A DNA stretch of 64,000 nt from UBA1413 sp964650525. GTDB taxonomy: Bacteria; Bacteroidota; Bacteroidia; Bacteroidales; Prolixibacteraceae. Both the position numbers and the translations under genes were made by a program. The stretch lies in the NCBI GenBank assembly GCA_964650525.1, contig CAZYUA010000005.1, positions 75,715 through 139,714 of the forward strand. Direction: 5' to 3'. Positions 33,989-42,589 of the stretch are shown here, piece after piece. The notes under the pieces were generated by a model that worked only from the letters and a program-made list of their open reading frames with translations, searched no databases and was not told the origin of the DNA. Numbering within the stretch: position 1 is the first letter of the stretch; each line of letters starts with the position of its first letter.

Positions 33989-35692
33989 ATGACTCTATCC
34001 GGGAATTTTCAAAACAAGTACAGGGATTTCAGAAGCTGGCTATTTGTGCTGGTGCTCTTGTGGTGGCTCCCGCTGATGCCGGCTGCCGCTCAGGAGGTGA
34101 AGGTGGAAGCCGAAAGCGGACAGTTCACAGGGGTATCTGTATTCAAGAGCGTTGCCGGCTATTCCGGAACAGGGGTCGTTGGCCGGTTTACAAGCACCAG
34201 CGACAAACTGACCCTTTCTGTTCCCCTGACGGTAGATGCCCGGTACGACATCTTCATCGGGTACTGCGTTGAAGGAACAACAAAAATCATTAACGTGGAT
34301 GTTAACGGGACCAGAAGTTCATTGGAAATTCCCATTTTGGACGGAAAGATCCATGAAGTCAAATTCGGCAACCTGGCCCTGAAGGCGGGCAATGTTACTG
34401 TGACCATCACACCCAACTGGACCTGGTTTTACATTGATTATGTAAGGTTTACAAAATCAGAGGCTGCGGGAACAGGGTTTTCCATCTCCCCCATACCGGT
34501 TAATTCATCAGCCAACCTGGCAGCCCAGAATGTATACTCTTTTCTGAAAGATAATTTCCTGCAAAAGACCATTTCCGGAGTGATGACCCTGAAGCCGCTG
34601 AGCAACAGCACAAACGAAATTTCCTACCTGAAGGGTATCACCGGCCGGGAGCCGGCTTTGCTGGGACTCGACTTCATGGACCATATCAACAGCAGCTGGG
34701 TCAACAATCCCGACCTTATAAAAGATGCGAAAACCTGGTGGGGACGCAGAGGCATTGTTGCCCTCTGCTGGCACTGGAGGGATCCTTCCCGGACAACATC
34801 GGCCTTTTACACAGCCGACACCTCCTTTGATATCACCGCTGTAAATGATACCACCTCAGCAGGATACAAAGCCATGGTACGCGACATGGATCAGGTAGCC
34901 GGTTATCTGAAAGAGTTGCAGGCAGCAGGAGTGGCGGTGCTCTGGCGCCCTCTCCACGAGGCTGCCGGAGGATGGTTCTGGTGGGGAGCCAAAGGCGCCG
35001 GCCCCTGCGTCAACTTGTGGCGGCTGATGTTCAACCGCTTTACCTATTACCACCGGCTGAACAACCTGATCTGGATTTGGACTACCACCGACGACAGCAA
35101 AGCGCTTGCCTGGTACCCCGGAGATGATTACGTGGACATTCTGGGAATGGATATCTATCCGGGCGAAAAACAACATGGCTCCCAGGTGATCTCCTTTGAA
35201 AAGGTGAAGGAGATCTTCGGAGGTCATAAAATCATCACCCTCAGTGAATGTGGCTCTATTCCCTACCCGGAACAAATGCAATCCGACGGGGCTTACTGGT
35301 CCTACTTCATGCCCTGGTACGGAACCCACACCAAAGACTCTGTCCATAATTCCGTTAACGACTGGAAAAAAATCCTGGGAAGCGATTTTGTCATCACGCT
35401 CGATGAGATGCCTCAATTGGCCGTCAGCGCTATTAATAAAGAGGTTTCCTCTTCCGGGCCTTTCGACGGAGCTTCCCTTTCCTGGAGCAGGGAGGGAATC
35501 CGGCTGGAATTACCCGAGTCTGCAGAATCCTGCCAGGTTTGTGTTTATGACACCTCCGGCCATCTTCTTTTCCGGAAAGACAAACTCCGCGAAAATCCTG
35601 TTCTTATTCCTGTTCCCCGACGGAAACGCAGCCTTTTGCTGGTTCAGGTTTCCAACGGACAACACCGCAGGTTATTTAAACTGGCCCCATAA
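33989..35692 (+). CDS. GH26 beta-mannanase with N-terminal CBM35-like domain
   Basis: The 567-residue secreted enzyme has a signal peptide (about residues 1-34, ending PAAAQE). A CBM35/CBM6-like beta-sandwich follows (about 36-155, VEAESGQFTGVSVF, WTWFYIDYVRF), then a GH26 catalytic barrel (about 175-475). The acid/base is Glu324 (WRPLHEAAGGWFWW) and the nucleophile Glu420 (ITLSECGSIPYPE). The last 85 residues resemble a degenerate T9SS type A sorting domain (SLLLVQVSNGQHRRLFKLAP). GH26 is chiefly endo-beta-1,4-mannanase, so mannan or glucomannan is the likely backbone. It is the only clear endo-acting enzyme of the locus. Confidence 0.88.
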   Translation: MTLSGNFQNKYRDFRSWLFVLVLLWWLPLMPAAAQEVKVEAESGQFTGVSVFKSVAGYSGTGVVGRFTSTSDKLTLSVPLTVDARYDIFIGYCVEGTTKIINVDVNGTRSSLEIPILDGKIHEVKFGNLALKAGNVTVTITPNWTWFYIDYVRFTKSEAAGTGFSISPIPVNSSANLAAQNVYSFLKDNFLQKTISGVMTLKPLSNSTNEISYLKGITGREPALLGLDFMDHINSSWVNNPDLIKDAKTWWGRRGIVALCWHWRDPSRTTSAFYTADTSFDITAVNDTTSAGYKAMVRDMDQVAGYLKELQAAGVAVLWRPLHEAAGGWFWWGAKGAGPCVNLWRLMFNRFTYYHRLNNLIWIWTTTDDSKALAWYPGDDYVDILGMDIYPGEKQHGSQVISFEKVKEIFGGHKIITLSECGSIPYPEQMQSDGAYWSYFMPWYGTHTKDSVHNSVNDWKKILGSDFVITLDEMPQLAVSAINKEVSSSGPFDGASLSWSREGIRLELPESAESCQVCVYDTSGHLLFRKDKLRENPVLIPVPRRKRSLLLVQVSNGQHRRLFKLAP

Positions 35693-35716
35693 GCTGGGAG
35701 ATTAATTAGGTATTAC

Positions 35717-36841
35717 ATGAGCAACCAACGGATACGCAATTTTCTTTTCCCGGTTTTGCTGGTTTCTCTCCTGTTCCCGGAGGCACCTGTATCCGGGGAA
35801 TCCTTCCCTGGTGGTTCCTCCGAAGGCTCCTTCCCCCGGGGAGATACGCTTAAGGCGGGAAGCGATGCCGGAGGGGTGGGTTGCATAGCAGAAACCGGAC
35901 CTTCCGTGCAGAAGGGGCAGGGATACCTGTTTGCCTACTTCACAGCCAAAAACAACAACCGGAACGGCCTTCACCTGGCCTGGAGCACCGACGGTTACCA
36001 ATGGACACCCATAGGCCCTGAGCTTCCCTTCCTGGTACCCGAACCGGTCCCCCCGGAAAACCCCCTGAGAATGCGGGATCCCTTTCTGATGCAGGCGCCT
36101 GACGGAACCTGGCACTGCCTTTGGACTACCGGATGGGAAACCAGCTGCATTGGCCATGCTACCAGCAGGGATCTGATCCACTGGTCGAAACAAACCTACC
36201 CGGAGGTAATGAAGGGTTATGAAGCCCGAAATTGTTGGGCTCCGGAGATGATCTGGAACGAGGGTAACAACGAATTTCTCATCTTCTGGGCCAGCACCAT
36301 CATGGAAAACGGAGTGTGGAAAACCGAACCCGGTCACCCTTACGACCACCGTATGTACTGCACCACAACTACCGATTTCATCCACTTTAGTCCTGCAAGA
36401 CTCTTTTTCGATCCCGGCCACAGTGTAATCGATGCCACCATTTTGAAAAACGGCAGCCACTATATGATGATCTACAAGGACGAACGGGAATTTCCGGCAC
36501 CCCGGAAAAACCTGTTGATTGCCAAAGCAGACCGCGCCGATGGTCCTTACATCCCTGTCAGTGAAACCCCGTTTACCGGAAACTGGGTGGAAGGACCTGC
36601 TATTTGCGTGCTGCCCGACAGCAGTTACCTGATTTTCATGGAAGCTTACCGTGAACACCGTTACCTGGCCAAACAAACCCGCGATTTCACTCATTTTGAG
36701 GAGGTAACAGAGAGAATTTCCCTGCCGGCAGGCGCCAAACACGGATCAGTCGTCACCGTAACCGATGAAACGATCAGGTACCTGATAAAGGCTTTACGGT
36801 TTTTCGAAAATGACCGGATCGACCGGCACATTGATTTCTGA
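35717..36841 (+). CDS. GH43-like five-bladed beta-propeller glycosidase, secreted
   Basis: The 374-residue protein has a signal peptide (about residues 1-27). A five-bladed propeller follows with GH43-type landmarks: GLHLAWSTDGYQW, PLRMRDPFLMQ, ATSRDLIHWS, ARNCWAPEMIW, and HSVIDATILKNG. The later NWVEGPAICVL is also typical. The Asp/Asp/Glu catalytic set is plausibly present (MRDPF, VIDAT, VEGPA). Such enzymes are usually alpha-L-arabinofuranosidases or beta-xylosidases; specificity cannot be read here. Its last 48 bp run into the 3' end of the convergent LolA-like gene, so the natural C-terminus may have been extended. The start is 24 bp after the GH26 stop. Confidence 0.8.
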   Translation: MSNQRIRNFLFPVLLVSLLFPEAPVSGESFPGGSSEGSFPRGDTLKAGSDAGGVGCIAETGPSVQKGQGYLFAYFTAKNNNRNGLHLAWSTDGYQWTPIGPELPFLVPEPVPPENPLRMRDPFLMQAPDGTWHCLWTTGWETSCIGHATSRDLIHWSKQTYPEVMKGYEARNCWAPEMIWNEGNNEFLIFWASTIMENGVWKTEPGHPYDHRMYCTTTTDFIHFSPARLFFDPGHSVIDATILKNGSHYMMIYKDEREFPAPRKNLLIAKADRADGPYIPVSETPFTGNWVEGPAICVLPDSSYLIFMEAYREHRYLAKQTRDFTHFEEVTERISLPAGAKHGSVVTVTDETIRYLIKALRFFENDRIDRHIDF

Positions 36842-37516
36842 TCTGGTAATAGTGGTGGTTATGGTTGCCTGGCCTCCGCCGACATCCACTTTCATGGCAT
36901 GCGGCTGGTTGTAAACATTGCCTGTTTTCCGGTAATCCGATAAATCTATTGCCGATTGGACCCTTTGCCCCTGCATGTCCGTCTCCTGAAGGATTTTAAC
37001 CACCAGGTGGCTCGAAGCGTCAAACCAGTATTCCGATGACTGGCCCCCCGGAGCCGAAAGTTTCACTTTCCAGGCTGTTACGGGTTGACCCTCCGACCCT
37101 GCCAATTCAGCAGTATATCCCTTTTTTACATAATCGAGCAAGGGACCTCCGATAAATATCTGATCCTTCCCGGTTGCATATTGTTCCGCGGGCATGTCAA
37201 CAGCCCCGTTGTTCCCCGTCATGGGGTTGATGGTCCAGCCTCCCTTGTCATTGAAACAAGATATTACACTGTTTCCCATGACATCCATCTCCTGTTTCAT
37301 GCCTTTCCCGTTCAGCGTCGTCGATTTGACAACCATTTTCATTCCGTTGAAATCCACAGTGCCCTCCGTGTAGAGGGATACAATCTTCTGGATCGGCTCC
37401 CTGCCACCAATGGCCTTTATGTACTTGTCAATGATCTCATCTGCTGTTTGTGCTCCTGCATTCCATACAAACAGAAGTACCGCAAACACACTGAAAATAA
37501 ATTTGCCTGACTTCAT
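36794..37516 (-). CDS. LolA-like outer-membrane lipoprotein-sorting fold protein
   Basis: The 240-residue periplasmic protein has a signal peptide (residues 1-22, ending GAQ). It resembles the incomplete-barrel LolA/LolB-like proteins common in Bacteroidota (ADEIIDKYIKAIGGREPIQKI, STTLNGKGMKQEM, WKVKLSAPGGQSSEYWFD, LVVKILQETDM). These are usually of unknown function. It is the only minus-strand gene in the plus-strand carbohydrate run. It has a full-consensus -7 element, and its 3' end overlaps the GH43-like gene by 48 bp. It does not look like part of the sugar pathway. Confidence 0.8.
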   Translation of the reverse strand: MKSGKFIFSVFAVLLFVWNAGAQTADEIIDKYIKAIGGREPIQKIVSLYTEGTVDFNGMKMVVKSTTLNGKGMKQEMDVMGNSVISCFNDKGGWTINPMTGNNGAVDMPAEQYATGKDQIFIGGPLLDYVKKGYTAELAGSEGQPVTAWKVKLSAPGGQSSEYWFDASSHLVVKILQETDMQGQRVQSAIDLSDYRKTGNVYNQPHAMKVDVGGGQATITTTITRSEINVPVDPVIFEKP

Positions 37517-37536
37517 TTCCGTTACTTTTAGTTTGT

Positions 37537-37544
37537 CAAAGGTA
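37537..37544 (-). promoter_or_regulatory. -7 promoter element for the LolA-like gene
   Basis: The minus strand reads TACCTTTG, a full match to TAnnTTTG, 20 bp before the start codon. No -33 TTTG is at the right distance. Confidence 0.5.
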
Positions 37545-37610
37545 ACATAATAAAACGAAATTATTAACCGGGGTACAGGCTGGAGATAAGATCATTTTTT
37601 TACAAATCAT

Positions 37611-37641
37611 TTTCACCGCAGCCGGGATTTTTCTATTTTTA
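37611..37641 (+). promoter_or_regulatory. Candidate promoter for the GH2 gene and downstream genes
   Basis: TTTC at 37611-37614, exactly 19 bp, then TATTTTTA at 37634-37641. Each box deviates from TTTG-N19-TAnnTTTG at one base. The start codon is 22 bp downstream. With the element at 37537-37544 this makes a divergent promoter region. Confidence 0.4.
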
Positions 37642-37663
37642 TAATCTGACATTACTGAAAATT

Positions 37664-40474
37664 ATGATGCGCTTTATCCAACGAGCCTTTCTGGCTGCAT
37701 TGTCCCTTTTTTTCTGTTCATTGACTGCCCAAGCACAAAAAACAGAGACCCTCTGCTTGTCCGGCACAGGAAGTGACCAAACGGCAGAGTGGCAGTTTTA
37801 CTGTACCGCAGGAAGAAATTCCGGCAAATGGAGTACCATTCAGGTCCCTTCGAACTGGGAATTACAGGGTTTTGGTAAGTACAACTACGGACAGGCCAAA
37901 GACAGTGCCCGGGGTAAGGAACAGGGCCTCTACCGCTACCGGTTTACGGTTCCGGCAACCTGGAAGAGCAGACAGGTGGATATCGTGTTTGAGGGTGCCA
38001 TGACCGACACCGAAGTCAGAATCAACGGCAAACCGGCAGGAAAGATCCACCAGGGATCCTTTTACAGATTCCGTTATGATGTGTCCGGTTTATTGAAGTT
38101 CGGAGGCAAAAACCTGCTGGAGGTGACTGTATCAAAACACTCATCTGATGAGTCGGTAAACCGTGCTGAAAGAAATGGTGATTTTTGGATTTTCGGCGGC
38201 ATTTTCCGTCCTGTCTATCTGGAAGCAAAACCACGTCAGCACATCAGAAGAGTAGCCATTGATGCCCGTGCCGGGGGAACCTTTACAGCAGAGGTTTTCC
38301 TCGGGGATGGGCTGACCGGCGGCCAGGTTACTGCACAGGTTACCACTCTCACGGGAGATAAAACCGGCCTCCCGGTCACTGTACCGGTGCCCGGAGGAAC
38401 CGGTAGTGTAACACTGTCTGGTAATGCCAGTTCTGTTGGCATGTGGACCCCCGAAGATCCCAACCTCTACCTGGTAACCTTTACCCTTTCTGAAAAAGGA
38501 AAGGTTCTCCATGAATATTCTGAGCGGGTCGGTTTCCGGACTGTGGAAGTACGGCCCCGCGACGGAATTTACGTTAACGGCATAAAGGTGAAACTCAAAG
38601 GAGTGAACCGTCATACCTTCCGGCCGGAAACCGGCAGGGCTTCCTGTAAAGCCTTCAGCATCGAAGATGTGAATCTGATCCGGGAAATGAATATGAATGC
38701 TGTCCGTATGTCGCACTACCCTCCCGATGTCCATTTCCTGGATGTTTGCGACTCCCTGGGGCTTTTTGTGCTGAATGAACTGGCAGGATGGCACCATGCT
38801 TACACCACCGCAACAGGTACGCAGCTCGTGGAAGCGATGGTAACCCGCGATGTGAATCATCCTTCTGTAATCATCTGGGACAATGGCAATGAGGGTGGAA
38901 CCAACCCCGAACTGGACCCCGTATTCCGGCAGTATGATATTCAGAAACGTCCGGTTATTCACCCCTGGATGACCAACGACGGCATAACTACGGAACATTA
39001 CATCAATTATGATTACGGCACGGGAACCTACTGGCATGGTCACGACATCGTCCTGCCCACAGAATTTCTGCATGGATTGTACGATGGCGGCCATGGTGCC
39101 GGTTTATATGATTTCTGGGAACTCGTGTGGAACAATCCCCGGGCGGCGGGGGGATTTCTATGGGCTTTCAGCGACGAAGGAGTCGTCAGGACGGATCTCG
39201 GCGGAACCATTGATACCTACGGATCCTCCGCTCCCGACGGAATTCTGGGTCCCCATCATGAAAAAGAGGGAAGCTTTTTTGCAGTTAAAGAGATCTGGTC
39301 GCCGGTTCGGTTTTCTGAAAAAGAGATTACCCTGCAGTTTGATGGGACCTTGCCGGTGGAAAACCGCTATTTATATACCAACCTCAACCAGTGCTCCTTT
39401 ACATGGAAACTGGCAGTAATGCCTCTGCCCGGTATTCAGGAGGCAATCGTTCCTGTCTCTGGTATGGCCGCATCTCCCGACCTCGAACCAGGTCAGAGAG
39501 GGAACCTGACCCTTACCCTTCCTCCAGACTGGCAAACGTATGATGTGCTGTATGTTACCGCCCGCGATCGTTTCGGCATGGAGCTTTACACCTGGAGCTG
39601 GCCTATTGTTCTGCCCGGAGAGTTGGTTCCCCGTCTTGCCGGGAAAAATACCGGGAATAACGTTACTTCCGAAGAAACAGATTCCCTCCTGATCCTGAAA
39701 ACCGGCCCGCTTGAACTTACCCTTGGGAAAAACGACGGACTCCTGAAAAAGGTTGTCTGCGGTTCTGCTGAAATCCCCTTCAAAAACGGACCGGTACTCA
39801 GCGGGGGGAAAAGCCTTTTTGACCATCTGGAGATTGACCGCTCGCCCGACAGCCTCCGCGTAACCTGCTCCTTTACTAAAGAATCGAGGATGAAAGAGAT
39901 GATATGGACCTTATACCCTTCGGGCTGGGTAAAGCTCCATGTTATGTACTTTCCTCCGGAATATGACATTCACTTTGATTATATGGGAGTCGATTTTTCT
40001 TTCCCGGAAGAACGGATCCGCTCGGTCAGGTGGATGGGGGATGGCCCTTACCGTACCTGGAAAAACCGTCCTTTCGGCAACGAACTGGCAGTTCATTTCA
40101 AGGACTACAATAATACCATGACCGGAGTACCTCCCCTGGTTTATCCGGAATTCAAGGGCTGTCATTCCCGTTTTTACTGGGCTGAAATCCATACAACGGA
40201 TGGGAATTTCCTTTTGGCGACCGCCTCGGAGGATGTGTTTCTCCGGTTGTTCACCCCGGACCATCCCGACCCCGGATCCAACACAGCCCCTCCCTTTCCG
40301 GCCGGTGACATTTCGTTTATGCAGGCCATACCGCCCATAGGGACCAAAAGTCAGCAGCCCTGGCGCCTGGGACCTTCCGGCCAGAAAAATATGTTCTTCG
40401 ATTACGGCCCTTTCGATAACTGGAGGCGTCGTTGTAAAAACATGATCCTGTATTTCAACTTTTCCCGGGAATAA
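37664..40474 (+). CDS. GH2 family glycosidase (beta-galactosidase-like)
   Basis: The 936-residue secreted enzyme has a signal peptide (about residues 1-24). It follows the GH2 layout: sugar-binding jelly roll (IQVPSNWELQGFGKYNYGQ), immunoglobulin-like domain, then TIM barrel (LKGVNRHTFRPETGR, MNAVRMSHYPPDVHFLDVCD). The acid/base is Glu410 (DNGNEGG) and the nucleophile Glu467 (PTEFLHG). C-terminal beta domains make up the rest (about residues 550-936). Large GH2 enzymes of this build are beta-galactosidases or related exo-enzymes; the exact sugar is not determined. It is the first gene after the divergent promoter region and probably leads the downstream operon. Confidence 0.87.
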   Translation: MMRFIQRAFLAALSLFFCSLTAQAQKTETLCLSGTGSDQTAEWQFYCTAGRNSGKWSTIQVPSNWELQGFGKYNYGQAKDSARGKEQGLYRYRFTVPATWKSRQVDIVFEGAMTDTEVRINGKPAGKIHQGSFYRFRYDVSGLLKFGGKNLLEVTVSKHSSDESVNRAERNGDFWIFGGIFRPVYLEAKPRQHIRRVAIDARAGGTFTAEVFLGDGLTGGQVTAQVTTLTGDKTGLPVTVPVPGGTGSVTLSGNASSVGMWTPEDPNLYLVTFTLSEKGKVLHEYSERVGFRTVEVRPRDGIYVNGIKVKLKGVNRHTFRPETGRASCKAFSIEDVNLIREMNMNAVRMSHYPPDVHFLDVCDSLGLFVLNELAGWHHAYTTATGTQLVEAMVTRDVNHPSVIIWDNGNEGGTNPELDPVFRQYDIQKRPVIHPWMTNDGITTEHYINYDYGTGTYWHGHDIVLPTEFLHGLYDGGHGAGLYDFWELVWNNPRAAGGFLWAFSDEGVVRTDLGGTIDTYGSSAPDGILGPHHEKEGSFFAVKEIWSPVRFSEKEITLQFDGTLPVENRYLYTNLNQCSFTWKLAVMPLPGIQEAIVPVSGMAASPDLEPGQRGNLTLTLPPDWQTYDVLYVTARDRFGMELYTWSWPIVLPGELVPRLAGKNTGNNVTSEETDSLLILKTGPLELTLGKNDGLLKKVVCGSAEIPFKNGPVLSGGKSLFDHLEIDRSPDSLRVTCSFTKESRMKEMIWTLYPSGWVKLHVMYFPPEYDIHFDYMGVDFSFPEERIRSVRWMGDGPYRTWKNRPFGNELAVHFKDYNNTMTGVPPLVYPEFKGCHSRFYWAEIHTTDGNFLLATASEDVFLRLFTPDHPDPGSNTAPPFPAGDISFMQAIPPIGTKSQQPWRLGPSGQKNMFFDYGPFDNWRRRCKNMILYFNFSRE

Positions 40475-40585
40475 AATGATCTCTCCGGGAGAAAATTTCC
40501 GTGGTTCAAATCGGTATATCTGAAGAAAGACAGGCAAAGGATGAACAGCTCAGGAATAATAACAGAATAGACTAAAAAATCAGGT

Positions 40586-42469
40586 ATGAGAACGACATTC
40601 ATCCGGGCATTGGCTTTTATGCTGATGTTCCCGGGATCGGTTTGGGCATCGGTTGAAATTTGGGTTTCACCCAAAGGAAATGATACAGGGTCCGGCAGCC
40701 GGGAAGATCCCTTGGCCACCCTTCACCAGGCGCAGCGGCAGGCAAGGGAATTACGACGGTTGCAGGATCCTTCGATAGCAGGAGGGATAGAGATTATCCT
40801 TCAGGGAGGCCATTATTTTCTGGAAGAACCCCTGTATTTCAGGCCTGAGGATTCAGGAACCCCGGAATCTCCCACCCTCATCAGAGCTGCACAGGGAGAG
40901 GAGCCGGTACTGAGCGGCGGCATCCCCGTGGATGGGTGGCAAAAATTGAAAAACCTGCCGGCCAGGATTCCTAAAGCAGCATCCGGGAAAATCTGGGCAA
41001 CAGATATTCCCCGGCCAGGAGGACGACAAATTGAATTCCGGCAGATGTGGGTAAACGGGATGAAGGCTACCCGGGCCTCCACCCTGACAGACGGACCCCT
41101 TGACCGGATCCTGTCGGCAGACAAGAAAAACGAAATCCTCTGGATACCGAAGCCAAAAGCAATCTTCGGATCTCCCGGACAACTGGAACTGGTAATCCAC
41201 CAGTGGTGGGCTATTGCCAATTTAAGGGTGAAGGAAATACGGGTAGCAGGCGACAGTGCCGCGGTGACGTTTCATCAACCGGAAAGCCGTATTGAATTTG
41301 AGCATCCCTGGCCAGCACCCTACATTGACCAGCAAAAGAACCAAAACGGAAATTCCGCTTTTTTTCTGGTTAACGCGCCGGAACTTCTCAACAAGCCCGG
41401 GGAGTGGTATGCCGACCCGGAGGCTGGTAAAATTTATTACTGGCCGGAGGAAAACCAGGATATGAACACGGCCAGGGTCATCGTGCCCGCTTTGGAGACC
41501 CTGGTCTATTTGACAGGCTCAGCCGATCTGCCGGTGACCCGGATCCACTTCAGAGGGATCGGGTTTCAGCACACCGGATGGCTGCGCCCTTCCAGGGCAG
41601 GTCATGTTCCGGTGCAGGCAGGGTTTTATCTTCTTGACGCGTATAAACTGAAAATCCCCGGCACTGCCGATAAAGCCGGGCTGGAGAACCTGCACTGGGT
41701 TGGGCGTCAGCCAGCCGCCGTGGAAGCCCGTTTTGCCGGGGAACTGGTGTTCCACCGCTGCAAATTCAGCCATCTGGCTGCCACCGGCCTCGACCTGGTC
41801 ACCGGCGCTTTCAGCAGCCTGGTGGAAGGATGCACCTTCCGGGATATCGGTGGTACAGCCTTCCAGTCTGGATTTTTCGGCGACGCCGGTTTCGAATCTC
41901 ACCGTCCCTATGATCCGGCCGACCCCCGTGAAGTGTGCCGGAACAACACCATCGCCAACAACCTGATCTGCGATGCCACCAACGAAGATTGGGGTTGCGT
42001 GGGTATTGGCATCGGCTATGCCCGCGATATGACCATCGCCCACAACGAAATCACGGAAGTCAATTATTCGGGCATCAGCGCCGGCTGGGGCTGGACCCGA
42101 ACCATCAACTGCATGCGGAACAACCGCATCCATGCCAACCATATCCACCATTTCGCCCGTCAGATGTACGACGTGGGAGGCATTTACACCCTTTCAGCCC
42201 AGCCTAACTCTGTCATCAGCAACAATTACATTCACGACCTGGAAAAGGCACCCTATGCCCATATTCCCTCCCATTACCAGTATATTTACCTCGATGAAGG
42301 ATCTGCTTATCTCACGATTCAGAACAACCTGACAGAAAAAGACAAGTTTTTTTCCAACACCCCCGGCCCCGGCAACGAATGGATCAACAATGGGCCGGAT
42401 GTGGCAGACACCATCCGGATCCGGGCGGGAATACAAAAAGAATTCCAGGATATCCTGAAGACAAAATGA
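40586..42469 (+). CDS. Right-handed parallel beta-helix glycosidase-like protein (possibly GH141)
   Basis: The 627-residue secreted protein has a signal peptide (about residues 1-22). It opens with the pattern EIWVSPKGNDTGSGSREDPLATL that begins many parallel beta-helix carbohydrate enzymes. A beta-sandwich insertion and a helix with repeated Asn/His/Gly turns follow (HLAATGLDLVTGAFSSLVEG, NNTIANNLICDATNEDWGCVGIG, NNRIHANHIHHF). The pattern resembles GH141-type proteins (fucosidase or xylanase reported). GH120 or lyase families are alternatives. No catalytic residue can be named with confidence. It lies between the GH2 enzyme and the TIM-barrel lipoprotein on the same strand. Confidence 0.72.
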   Translation: MRTTFIRALAFMLMFPGSVWASVEIWVSPKGNDTGSGSREDPLATLHQAQRQARELRRLQDPSIAGGIEIILQGGHYFLEEPLYFRPEDSGTPESPTLIRAAQGEEPVLSGGIPVDGWQKLKNLPARIPKAASGKIWATDIPRPGGRQIEFRQMWVNGMKATRASTLTDGPLDRILSADKKNEILWIPKPKAIFGSPGQLELVIHQWWAIANLRVKEIRVAGDSAAVTFHQPESRIEFEHPWPAPYIDQQKNQNGNSAFFLVNAPELLNKPGEWYADPEAGKIYYWPEENQDMNTARVIVPALETLVYLTGSADLPVTRIHFRGIGFQHTGWLRPSRAGHVPVQAGFYLLDAYKLKIPGTADKAGLENLHWVGRQPAAVEARFAGELVFHRCKFSHLAATGLDLVTGAFSSLVEGCTFRDIGGTAFQSGFFGDAGFESHRPYDPADPREVCRNNTIANNLICDATNEDWGCVGIGIGYARDMTIAHNEITEVNYSGISAGWGWTRTINCMRNNRIHANHIHHFARQMYDVGGIYTLSAQPNSVISNNYIHDLEKAPYAHIPSHYQYIYLDEGSAYLTIQNNLTEKDKFFSNTPGPGNEWINNGPDVADTIRIRAGIQKEFQDILKTK

Positions 42470-42589
42470 AAGCAAACCCATTGAAATACGGGAAACATCT
42501 TCACCGGAGAACCGGCATTCTGGCCCTGAGAAATCCCGGAATCCACACTTCGCTGATGGTGCCGTAGATAACAAAACCCATTTTTCCGG

